Of a DNA stretch of 5,827 nt, positions 1 through 5,827 are shown piece after piece. The DNA comes from an uncultured Bacteroidota bacterium. Lineage in GTDB: Bacteria; Bacteroidota; Bacteroidia; Chitinophagales; Chitinophagaceae. The notes under the pieces are model-generated. The model had not been told where the DNA came from and did not search any database. It saw only the letters and a program-made list of their open reading frames with translations. The DNA is taken from contig CAINOM010000112.1 in the NCBI GenBank assembly GCA_903851455.1, forward strand, positions 1-5,827, read 5' to 3'. Position 1 is the first letter of the stretch. Each line of letters begins with the position of its first letter. A program made the position numbers and the translations under genes.

Positions 1-453
1 CGCTTCCTGATGAAAATAACAGTGGGCTATCCATCGCTGGAAGAAGAAATAAAAATACTCGAAAGGCACAACCAGCAGGCGATAACAGATATGCTCAATA
101 GTATGGAGCCGATCATCACGCCCGAAATACTGCTCAATGCCCGCGCACAGGTGCGCGAAACACACATCGAGCCAAAACTGCTGGAATTCGTGGCGAAAAT
201 TGTTTGGGAAACACGTAACAACCGCTCGCTATACCTTGGAGCATCGCCGCGTGCATCCATCGCTATGCTGCAGATCGCCAAAGCATACAGTGTGCTGCGT
301 GGCCGGAATTTCGTGATACCGGAAGATATACTACAGGCAGCACCTGCGGTGCTTCGTCATCGCATTGGTCTGACACCTGAGCGCGAAATGGAAGGATCAA
401 CAACAGATGATGTTATCAAAGAGATCATCGCTAAAATGGAAATACCGAGATAA
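1..453 (+). CDS. MoxR-family AAA+ ATPase, C-terminal part (5' end outside window)
   Basis: The frame is open from base 1 and reads Arg-Phe-Leu before the Met codon at 10, so that Met is internal and the true start lies upstream. The 150 visible residues cover the end of the AAA+ core and the helical lid. They begin with the RFLM...GYPS stretch that matches the MoxR 'DRFxxxxxxxYP' segment. The sensor-2 motif GASPRA is at visible residues 80-85, followed by a lid segment reading LRGRNFVIPEDI, the HRIGL motif at 120-124, and the usual acidic tail with EG and DDVI. Walker A and B are not in the window. Full-length members are about 320-340 residues, so roughly half is missing. MoxR ATPases are thought to act as chaperones that help von Willebrand A-type partner proteins mature; the DUF58 gene 30 nt downstream is the standard partner. 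Family assignment is firm; the specific client is unknown. Confidence 0.93.
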   Translation, partial: RFLMKITVGYPSLEEEIKILERHNQQAITDMLNSMEPIITPEILLNARAQVRETHIEPKLLEFVAKIVWETRNNRSLYLGASPRASIAMLQIAKAYSVLRGRNFVIPEDILQAAPAVLRHRIGLTPEREMEGSTTDDVIKEIIAKMEIPR

Positions 454-483
454 ACCCCTTGAAGAGACTTATCAAATAAGCTA

Positions 484-1821
484 ATGGCTAATAAACGATA
501 CATAGGTGATCTGTTTTTGAGCAGGAGATGGTTTCTCCTGCTAGGCGGCTGTGTGGTTTTGTTTTATGTAGCCTTCTTTGTAAAGTTCCTATTCCTGCCG
601 GCGGTAGCCATAACCGGGTTTATCCTTCTGCTTAGTTTACTGGAGTATATACTACTTTTCTTTGCACGGGGCGAACTCAGGGCCACCCGCGCTATGTCGC
701 CACGGTTTAGTATTGGTGATGAAAACGGTGTAACGGTTACGATCACCAATTCGTTTCCTTTCAAAATATCTGCCGTGCTGATCGACGAATTGCCTTTTCA
801 ATTCCAGGAGCGGAATTTCAACAAATCCATTACCGTCGGCTATAAATCAGAAACCCGGATCGCTTATACCCTCAAGCCAGTATCGCGTGGGGAGTTTGCA
901 TTCGGCTATGTGATCGTCTTTGCTTCCAGCCCGATAGGTCTTATCCGCAGGCGTTTCAAGATCGCGGAGCCTACCGTTGCAAAAGTATACCCGGCCTACC
1001 AGCAACTTAGAAAATATCAATTGCTTGCCATAAGCGACATTACCCTAACCGGGGTGAAGAAGGTTCGCAGGCTGGGTCACAGCCTGGAGTTTGAGAAGAT
1101 AAAAGATTATGTGCAGGGAGATGACGTGCGCACCATAAACTGGAAGGCTACTGCACGCAGCAGCAACCTGATGGTAAATACTTATACTGATGCGCGCCAG
1201 CAGCAGATCTATTGCCTGGTAGATAAGGGCCGCAACATGAAAATGCCATTCGAAGGACTCACTCTGCTGGACCATTCTATAAATGCGTGCCTGGCATTGC
1301 TGAACGTGGCGCTGATGAAACAGGACAAGGCGGGACTGATAACTTTCGCCGAAAAAATAAACGACATTGTCGCCGCCGACCGGCGCAATGACCAGCTGCA
1401 CCGCATAATCGAAACACTCTACAAACAGCACACCCAGTTCAAAGAAAGTGACTACGAAGCAGTGTGGACCGTAGTGCACCGGCGCATTACCCAGCGCAGC
1501 CTGCTGCTGCTGTTCACCAATTTCGAGACCTATTCGTCACTCGAAAGACAATTACCATTTCTCAAGAAGATAGCGCAGCGGCACCTGGTGTGCGTTATAT
1601 TCTTCCAGAACACACTGCTGAAAGAGATACACGAAACCAACCCGGACAACATAGAAGGCATCTACATCAAAACAATAGCCGACCAGTTTGACCTGGAGAA
1701 AAGGCTCATCGTGAAAGAACTCCGCAGGCATGGCGTCCTGTCTATCCTCACCACACCACAAAATCTTACGGTGGATGTGATCAACAAATACCTGGAACTG
1801 AAGGCCCGGCAAATGGTATAG
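484..1821 (+). CDS. DUF58 domain-containing membrane protein, partner of the MoxR ATPase
   Basis: This 445-residue protein has two hydrophobic spans near the N-terminus (about residues 16-35 and 37-60). A beta-rich region follows (about 65-165), then the DUF58 signature around 200-235: LEFEKIKDYVQGDDVRTINW, then KATARSSNLMVNTY. The C-terminal half resembles a von Willebrand A fold. Its expected metal site (DxSxS) reads D247-K-G-R-N251, so the two serines are replaced and classic MIDAS metal binding is doubtful. The ATG at 484 is chosen because it directly precedes a short charged segment and the first membrane span. No strong Shine-Dalgarno is present, as is common in Bacteroidota. It lies 30 nt after the MoxR stop with no promoter or terminator between them, so the two are co-transcribed. 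Its role is inferred as an envelope-associated factor working with MoxR; the biochemical function of DUF58 is not established. No clear terminator follows it. Confidence 0.92.
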   Translation: MANKRYIGDLFLSRRWFLLLGGCVVLFYVAFFVKFLFLPAVAITGFILLLSLLEYILLFFARGELRATRAMSPRFSIGDENGVTVTITNSFPFKISAVLIDELPFQFQERNFNKSITVGYKSETRIAYTLKPVSRGEFAFGYVIVFASSPIGLIRRRFKIAEPTVAKVYPAYQQLRKYQLLAISDITLTGVKKVRRLGHSLEFEKIKDYVQGDDVRTINWKATARSSNLMVNTYTDARQQQIYCLVDKGRNMKMPFEGLTLLDHSINACLALLNVALMKQDKAGLITFAEKINDIVAADRRNDQLHRIIETLYKQHTQFKESDYEAVWTVVHRRITQRSLLLLFTNFETYSSLERQLPFLKKIAQRHLVCVIFFQNTLLKEIHETNPDNIEGIYIKTIADQFDLEKRLIVKELRRHGVLSILTTPQNLTVDVINKYLELKARQMV

Positions 1822-1910
1822 AGAAAATCCAAATGCCGAAATCTCAAAAAAACATAAGGCGCACCCAAGATTTACCGCGAATAGCACGTCTATATTGTTG
1901 TAGCAATTAA

Positions 1911-2030
1911 GATCAACTAAATAGAGCGGCAAATGCTAAGATCAATTACAGCCGGCTTCCCGAAGGGTTGTATTATGTAAAATATTCGGCTGGCGGCGTA
2001 CAAAAAACAGAGAAGTTCCTAAAGAAATAA
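1911..2030 (+). pseudogene. Relic of a T9SS type A C-terminal sorting domain
   Basis: The frame with codons starting at 1911 is open for 39 codons up to a TAA at 2028-2030. Its second half reads INYSRLPEGLYYVKY, then after a short glycine turn ends in EKFLKK before the stop. This is the pattern of the last strands of the type A sorting domain (roughly 'I-x-L-x-x-L-x-x-G-x-Y-x-V-x', then 'K-x-x-K' at the extreme C-terminus). That domain directs proteins through the Bacteroidota type IX secretion system. There is a stop at 1908 in the same frame and no ATG in the open stretch. Only about half of a normal 70-80 residue sorting domain remains, and no cargo domain is attached. I read it as the 3' remnant of a deleted secreted-protein gene, still followed by its terminator. 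The short length limits certainty; a database profile hit was not possible here. Confidence 0.68.
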
Positions 2031-2059
2031 TTATATGATGTGATGTTGTGTGAAAGGGT

Positions 2060-2086
2060 CCGTATTCAGAGAATACAGGCTTTTTT
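2060..2086 (+). terminator. Rho-independent terminator behind the relic
   Basis: GTATTC (2062-2067) and GAATAC (2071-2076) form a perfect 6-bp stem with the 3-nt loop AGA. Two more C-G pairs (2060-2061 with 2078-2079) extend it past a single bulged A. A C and six T residues (2081-2086) follow directly. It lies 30 nt after the relic's stop, so it probably terminated that gene. Today it could also end read-through from the MoxR/DUF58 operon, keeping it apart from the propeller gene. The stem is A+T-rich, so its strength is probably moderate. Confidence 0.62.
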
Positions 2087-2088
2087 CG

Positions 2089-2114
2089 TTGTATAGCATT
2101 AGTTCTTTAATTTG
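2089..2114 (+). promoter_or_regulatory. Weak candidate Bacteroidota-type promoter for the propeller lipoprotein gene
   Basis: TTAATTTG at 2107-2114 matches the Bacteroidota -7 consensus TAnnTTTG at all fixed positions but one. A TTG at 2089-2091 could serve as the -33 element, but the 15-nt spacer is shorter than usual. Its position fits: it lies just after the terminator and about 27 nt before the ATG at 2142, so a short leader would result. The sequence match alone is weak. Confidence 0.22.
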
Positions 2115-2141
2115 CATGGAAATACAACTTAGTACTACGTA

Positions 2142-3104
2142 ATGCAAAGGCCGCTTATTTTAGTTTTACTGTCTTCCCTGGTATTTATCAGTGCGTGTAA
2201 GAAAGACATGCTTTATTTCCAGAATGTACAGAAAATAAACAGCTACACAGATACGGACCGGCTGAATAAAATACTCTTCGTTGATGATAAAACAGGTTTT
2301 GTAGCAGGCGGAGAAAGATTTTATCATTCTGTGATACTGACCACACATGACGGCGGATATACCTGGCAAAACACATCTTATCCCGTTGCCGGCAAAGGGC
2401 TGTATGACATGGTGATCTCCCCTACCGGTTGCATAGACGCCTGTGGATTTGACGGAAAGCTCCTTCGCTCATACGATACCGGTAATACCTGGCTGTTTAC
2501 GCAAATGATTTTTACTGCGTTTAGCGGCATTGCATTCACAGATGCTTCGCATGCCATATTGGTTGGCGGTGTAAGCTTCAATGAAGGCACGATCCAATAC
2601 ATAGATAGCGGTGGCCGGGTGCTAGAAAGCGATTCACTGGGCTACCAGATCAACAAGATCATTATGGTATCGGCCCAGGCCGGCTACATGTGTGGCTATG
2701 GCGCGGTAGAGAAAACAATAGACGGCGGGCAGACCTGGTCTTTCCAGAAGGTGGAGGGCGACAACTTTACCGCTATGGATATTCACGGTGAAGAAATATG
2801 GATGTGCGGCTATAACGGATGTGTGTACCACACCTCCGATGGCGGCAACAACTGGGTCCGCTACCGCAACGGCAATGATATAACGCTGCCGCGCTACCGG
2901 CTGCTGAGCATTTTATTTACCGACGAGCAAAATGGCTGGGCTGTAGGTGAAGAAGGCAAGATCATTCATTCTGACGATGGAGGTATGCACTGGGCAGAAT
3001 ATAAACACTTCACGACAAACACCCTGCGCAGTATAGCCCGCTGCCCAAATGGAGACCTGCTGGTAGCCGGCGACCAGGGTGCACTGTACAGGATCACACC
3101 ATAA
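2142..3104 (+). CDS. YCF48-like beta-propeller lipoprotein with Asp-box (BNR) repeats
   Basis: This 320-residue protein begins with a lipoprotein signal peptide: Arg3, a hydrophobic run, and the lipobox ISAC with Cys19 as the predicted lipidated residue, followed by KKD. Five intact Asp-boxes ([ST]-x-D-x-G-x-x-W) are visible at residues 68-75, 110-117, 192-199, 231-238 and 277-284. A degenerate one lies at 153-160 (YIDSGGRV, lacking the Ser/Thr and Trp). Their spacing of about 39-46 residues indicates six propeller blades. Phrases such as GWAVGEEGKIIHSDDGG match the photosystem II stability factor YCF48-like family. In non-photosynthetic bacteria these are envelope or secreted propellers with no settled function. 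Sialidase activity is not implied, because Asp-boxes are structural and no sialidase catalytic set is evident. The gene has its own transcription unit between an upstream terminator and the convergent miaE. No Shine-Dalgarno is visible; the start is fixed by the signal peptide. Confidence 0.88.
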   Translation: MQRPLILVLLSSLVFISACKKDMLYFQNVQKINSYTDTDRLNKILFVDDKTGFVAGGERFYHSVILTTHDGGYTWQNTSYPVAGKGLYDMVISPTGCIDACGFDGKLLRSYDTGNTWLFTQMIFTAFSGIAFTDASHAILVGGVSFNEGTIQYIDSGGRVLESDSLGYQINKIIMVSAQAGYMCGYGAVEKTIDGGQTWSFQKVEGDNFTAMDIHGEEIWMCGYNGCVYHTSDGGNNWVRYRNGNDITLPRYRLLSILFTDEQNGWAVGEEGKIIHSDDGGMHWAEYKHFTTNTLRSIARCPNGDLLVAGDQGALYRITP

Positions 3105-3108
3105 GCAA

Positions 3109-3711
3109 TTAGTGCATCCTGTCTCCCCTTGGCATCAGCAATTGCAATACCTGCCCTTCTATTTCCAGCCACTGCTGCCAGGTAGCACGTACTTTTTCGA
3201 CGGCGTAATACTGCTCCGCCAACTCAATAAACAGCCGGTAATGCCCGGCTTCTGAAACCATGAATTTGTAATAGAAACTCCGCAATACCTCATCCTCCAG
3301 GTTTTCGGACAGTAACCGGAAGCGCTCGCAACTCCTGGCCTCTATCATGGCGCAAACCATTAGTTTATGTAGTAAAGTTTCCGTTCCAGGAACATTTTTA
3401 GGGGTATGCTGCAACAGGAGGTTCACGTAGTCGTCCTTGCGCTGCTGACCCAGGCTAAAGCCCCGCTTCTTCATCTCTGCCCATACCATCCTGAAATGTC
3501 CCCACTCCTCGGTAACTATCGGAGCCAGCGCATTTACCAATTCTACTTTATCTGGATACCGTTGTATCAGCGTAATGCATTGTGTGGCAGCTTTCTGCTC
3601 ACAAAAGGCGTGATCGGTAAGTATTTCCTCCAGCGAAATCGATGCGAGATCAGCCCAGCGCGGATCCGTGGGCATTTTTAAGCCTAGTATAGAATTTTCA
3701 GCAGTACTCAT
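3109..3711 (-). CDS. miaE: tRNA-(ms2io6A)-hydroxylase MiaE
   Basis: This 200-residue protein has the ferritin-like diiron fold of MiaE. The likely iron ligands are all present: E38 in the DHAFCE segment, E69 and H72 in EEWGHF, E124 in IEARSCERF, and E154 and H157 in SEAGHY. The C-terminus RGDRMH is also typical. MiaE uses O2 to hydroxylate the isopentenyl group of 2-methylthio-N6-isopentenyladenosine at position 37 of tRNAs that read U-starting codons, acting after MiaA and MiaB, in the cytoplasm. The length is normal for the family. The ATG at 3711 gives the expected N-terminus. The gene starts 36 nt after the stop of the deacetylase/glycosyltransferase gene on the same strand, so read-through is likely. 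A TAnnTTTG element just before the start may give it independent expression. Its 3' end faces that of the propeller gene with 4 nt between the stops. Confidence 0.93.
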   Translation of the reverse strand: MSTAENSILGLKMPTDPRWADLASISLEEILTDHAFCEQKAATQCITLIQRYPDKVELVNALAPIVTEEWGHFRMVWAEMKKRGFSLGQQRKDDYVNLLLQHTPKNVPGTETLLHKLMVCAMIEARSCERFRLLSENLEDEVLRSFYYKFMVSEAGHYRLFIELAEQYYAVEKVRATWQQWLEIEGQVLQLLMPRGDRMH

Positions 3712-3718
3712 GTTGATT

Positions 3719-3743
3719 CAAAAATAGATTTTCAAAAATTCAA
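3719..3743 (-). promoter_or_regulatory. Candidate promoter immediately upstream of miaE
   Basis: Read on the minus strand, TATTTTTG (3726 to 3719) is a perfect match to the Bacteroidota -7 consensus TAnnTTTG and ends 7 nt before the miaE ATG. A TTG at 3743-3741 is a possible -33 element, but the 14-nt spacer is too short for a confident call. If used, transcription would start almost at the ATG, giving a leaderless or nearly leaderless mRNA. The region is A+T-rich, so a chance match is possible. Confidence 0.28.
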
Positions 3744-3747
3744 CCGC

Positions 3748-5827
3748 CTATATTTTAAACGATTTCAGCCTCGCATTCTCCAGCATATTACCAGTGCGCT
3801 TCAGTACGCCCCAGCTTTGCAGCTGGCCCTTTATCGCCCGCCTTATGGACTTATAAAGTATATACAGCATCAACCAACGGTAGATGATCCGCTGCGGCAC
3901 CAGCCACACAAGTTTCAACACATTCTCGCGCTCAAACACAAACGCCAGCACACCCACAGAGAAATCTACAAGCATGAACAGGGCGTAGTACTCCAATATC
4001 ATCGAAGCATTACCGGTAAAGATGCCCATGATCATGAATACATCTGCAAGCGGCGCCACAAGCGGTATCAGTACCTGGAACACCAAAATGTTTGGTAACG
4101 CTACCATGCCCAGCGTTCCATAATCACGATTGAACAGCGCATCCCTGTTTTTCCAGAACGACTGCATCACTCCAAAGCTCCAGCGGAAACGTTGTTTCAG
4201 GAATTGGCCGAGCGTCTCCGGCGCTTCCGTCATTGCTATTGCCTCGTTCTCGTTCTTAATAAGGTATCCGGCACGAAGCATACGCATCGTAAGGTCACAG
4301 TCCTCGGCAAAAGTATCACTCGTAAAACCTCCGGCATCCTCTATTGCCTTCTTCCTGAACAGCCCTATAGCACCCGGCACCACGGTAATGGCATTGATAC
4401 TCGCAAAAGCGTTCCTGTCAAAGTTCTGACTGGTGATGTACTCTATGTTCTGCCATCGTGTAAGTAAATTCACCTCGTTGCCGACTTTCACATTACCGGC
4501 CACGGCCCCTACCTTATCATCAACAAAATGCCGCGCCAGTAGCTCAAGTGCGTCCGGGGCAAGATTGGTGTCTGCATCTATACATAGTACGTATTCAGAT
4601 GCCGTTTGAGCGATGCCATAATTAAGTGCAGATGCTTTGCCGCCATTGGGCTTTGTGAGTACACTCACACGATCATTACCCTTAAATGCCTCAGAGACTT
4701 TCGCAAATGTAGAATCCTTGCTGCCATCATCAACAAAGATGATGTTATAATTGGGGTAAGAACTCTTCAGCAAATTATTTACAGACCTCACCGCATTTAT
4801 CTCTTCATTATATGCAGGAACAATAATGCTCACCGCCGGGCTACCCGCCAGTGGCTGCAGCTTTTCTTTTTTCTCTTTACGGTATTCCTTTACGGCAAAG
4901 TATGCCAATATCAATATTCTGCCGATAGATAAAATGATGCAGGTGATAAACAGGTACAATAACGTATGCCAGCCCCACGAGCCAAACTCAGCCATATAGT
5001 AGCTGAACTGGATAAAATAATAGCTGTTATCCTTGGGCACTGCCGGCATCAGCTGTGCACGTGTTTCATTCACAAGGTCTGCAACCGTGGTAAACGTGTA
5101 TCCCTTGTCTTTAAAATACTTTATAATTCGTGGCAGTGCTTCAACCGTTGCTTCACGATTACCGCCGGCGTCATGAAGCAGTATGATACTGCCCAGCGAC
5201 TCCTGCCGCACTACCCTGTCAAAGATCGTATCTGCTGTCACTCCTTTCTCCCAGTCGTTAGGGTCGATCGACTCACCGACAGTCAGGTATTTGTTCTCCT
5301 TGGCAAATGCTACCGGTTCCAGTTCCTGCATCGTCTCAGGTTCTGAGTCGGCATTGTAAGGCGCCCTGAAAAGCACCGTGGAATGACCGGTGATACTTTC
5401 CAAAAGCAACCGCGTGCCGTTGAGCTCCAGGAGCGCCCGCTTCCTGCTGATCTCCGCAATGTTAGGATGGGTAAATGTGTGATTGCCTATCTCAAACCCT
5501 TCATTATAGATGCGCTTTACGATCGGTATGTTATTCAGCGCGTTGTTGCCGATCATGAAGAATACGGCCGGCACGTGCTCCTTACTGAGTATGTCCAGTA
5601 TTGGTGGGGTGTATCGTTCATCCGGCCCGTCATCAAATGAGAGTACGATCTTCTTCGGCTTCTTGCCATATTTTTTGATCACGAAAATGGACGGCATGGT
5701 CTCGTAGGCCTCATTGCTTACAAGGTCTTCGGCTGTATCCTTCGTTATATTGATGTGCCCCGGACTTGGTGTGCTGATCACATCCAGTATCTCGCCCTCG
5801 CCTATATAGTCTACATCGTAGCTTTTC
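3748..5827 (-). CDS. Multidomain polysaccharide deacetylase (NodB) / family 2 glycosyltransferase, N-terminus outside window
   Basis: The frame is open to the right edge (692 visible residues), so the GTG codon at 5781 is not the real start. Residues count from 5826. Residues 1-40 resemble the tail of a GH18-like domain (GEGEILDVIS...). The NodB deacetylase (about 60-250) has all five motifs: SFDDGP 63-68, HTFTHP 116-121, RAPY 154-157, DPNDW 188-192 and LLHD 216-219, so it looks active. A membrane span lies at about 284-311. The GT2 domain follows: SIIVPAYNEE 333-342, VDDGS 365-369, DAD 417-419, AED 507-509 and QRFRW 545-549, the signature of processive synthases such as chitin, hyaluronan and poly-GlcNAc synthases. 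Membrane segments are at about 572-605, 608-632 and 639-665. The inferred role is making an N-acetylhexosamine polymer in the cytoplasm and deacetylating it outside the membrane. Substrate is not proven. miaE follows 36 nt downstream. Confidence 0.9.
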   Translation of the reverse strand, partial: KSYDVDYIGEGEILDVISTPSPGHINITKDTAEDLVSNEAYETMPSIFVIKKYGKKPKKIVLSFDDGPDERYTPPILDILSKEHVPAVFFMIGNNALNNIPIVKRIYNEGFEIGNHTFTHPNIAEISRKRALLELNGTRLLLESITGHSTVLFRAPYNADSEPETMQELEPVAFAKENKYLTVGESIDPNDWEKGVTADTIFDRVVRQESLGSIILLHDAGGNREATVEALPRIIKYFKDKGYTFTTVADLVNETRAQLMPAVPKDNSYYFIQFSYYMAEFGSWGWHTLLYLFITCIILSIGRILILAYFAVKEYRKEKKEKLQPLAGSPAVSIIVPAYNEEINAVRSVNNLLKSSYPNYNIIFVDDGSKDSTFAKVSEAFKGNDRVSVLTKPNGGKASALNYGIAQTASEYVLCIDADTNLAPDALELLARHFVDDKVGAVAGNVKVGNEVNLLTRWQNIEYITSQNFDRNAFASINAITVVPGAIGLFRKKAIEDAGGFTSDTFAEDCDLTMRMLRAGYLIKNENEAIAMTEAPETLGQFLKQRFRWSFGVMQSFWKNRDALFNRDYGTLGMVALPNILVFQVLIPLVAPLADVFMIMGIFTGNASMILEYYALFMLVDFSVGVLAFVFERENVLKLVWLVPQRIIYRWLMLYILYKSIRRAIKGQLQSWGVLKRTGNMLENARLKSFKI

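Larger units (their letters stand above)
1822..2141. other. Intergenic region, 320 nt, holding a gene relic and a terminator
   Basis: This A+T-richer gap lies between the DUF58 and propeller genes. Bases 1822-1910 show nothing I can assign: an ATG at 1833 opens only 25 codons of unrecognised sequence, and the A-run near 1845-1852 is on the wrong side of any stem to terminate plus-strand transcription. Bases 1911-2030 are the sorting-domain relic, 2060-2086 is a hairpin terminator, and 2089-2114 is a weak promoter candidate. No tRNA or riboswitch-like fold was noticed. Confidence 0.7.

Noticed and set aside
10..12. ATG at 10 as the start of the MoxR gene
   Set aside because: It would leave the protein without Walker A and B, and the in-frame codons before it encode the conserved Arg-Phe of MoxR proteins, so it is internal.
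1045..1479. 144-codon minus-strand open frame inside the DUF58 gene
   Set aside because: It is entirely antisense to a well-supported coding sequence, its translation is rich in Cys, His and Phe with no domain, and it fits a codon-bias shadow.
1821..1852. Possible terminator directly after DUF58 (GAGA ... TCTC followed by an A-run)
   Set aside because: The stem is only 4 bp with a long loop, and the following run is A rather than T on the plus strand, so it does not fit a terminator for this gene.
1833..1910. Small 25-codon plus-strand ORF starting 11 nt after the DUF58 stop
   Set aside because: The peptide (MPKSQKNIRR...) has no recognisable features, no ribosome binding site is evident, and a frame this short is expected by chance.
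1552..1932. 126-codon minus-strand open frame over the end of DUF58 and into the gap
   Set aside because: Mostly antisense to DUF58; the translation shows no family motif or sensible start, so it is a shadow frame.
2127..2140. Small adjacent palindromes (AGTACT, TACGTA) just before the propeller gene start
   Set aside because: They are only 6 bases each and overlap; chance occurrence is likely and there is no second copy to suggest an operator.
4966..5346. 126-codon plus-strand open frame opposite the deacetylase region
   Set aside because: Lies antisense to the conserved NodB motifs; the translation is low-quality, with many Cys and Arg and no recognisable domain.
5779..5781. GTG as the start of the deacetylase/glycosyltransferase gene
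   Set aside because: The frame stays open for 15 more codons to the window edge, and those residues look like the tail of a preceding domain, so the GTG is an internal valine codon.

Overview
The window most likely comes from a Bacteroidota genome, plausibly a Chitinophagaceae-like member of the Sphingobacteriia/Chitinophagia. Four things point there. A decayed type IX secretion sorting-domain tail sits in the intergenic gap. There is a lipoprotein whose cleavage cysteine is followed by Lys-Lys-Asp. One -7 element of the Bacteroidota form TAnnTTTG lies next to a start codon, and the genes lack strong Shine-Dalgarno sequences. The last gene has a deacetylase-plus-glycosyltransferase architecture that I associate with this phylum. 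The family assignment is inference; the phylum is fairly secure.

Layout on the left, plus strand: the C-terminal half of a MoxR-family AAA+ ATPase (1-453, 5' end outside the window) is followed after 30 nt by a DUF58 protein (484-1821). This is the classic MoxR/DUF58 chaperone-like pair and surely one operon. A 320-nt gap follows. It holds a relic of a T9SS type A sorting domain (1911-2030), a hairpin terminator (2060-2086) and a weak promoter candidate. Next comes a 320-residue lipoprotein with a YCF48-like beta-propeller (2142-3104).

Layout on the right, minus strand: a large multidomain enzyme enters from beyond the window's right edge (3748-5827). Its visible part is a NodB polysaccharide deacetylase, one membrane span, a processive family-2 glycosyltransferase and C-terminal membrane spans. 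A gap of 36 nt separates it from miaE (3109-3711), the tRNA ms2i6A37 hydroxylase. miaE is probably read at least partly from the upstream gene. It converges on the propeller gene with only 4 nt between the two stop codons.

The genes do not form one obvious pathway. MoxR and DUF58 probably act together. The deacetylase/glycosyltransferase should make and trim an N-acetylhexosamine polymer. MiaE modifies tRNA. The propeller lipoprotein has no assigned partner. I see no CRISPR array, transposase, tRNA or rRNA, and nothing that amounts to an undescribed system. The most unusual items are the sorting-domain relic and the fused polysaccharide enzyme.
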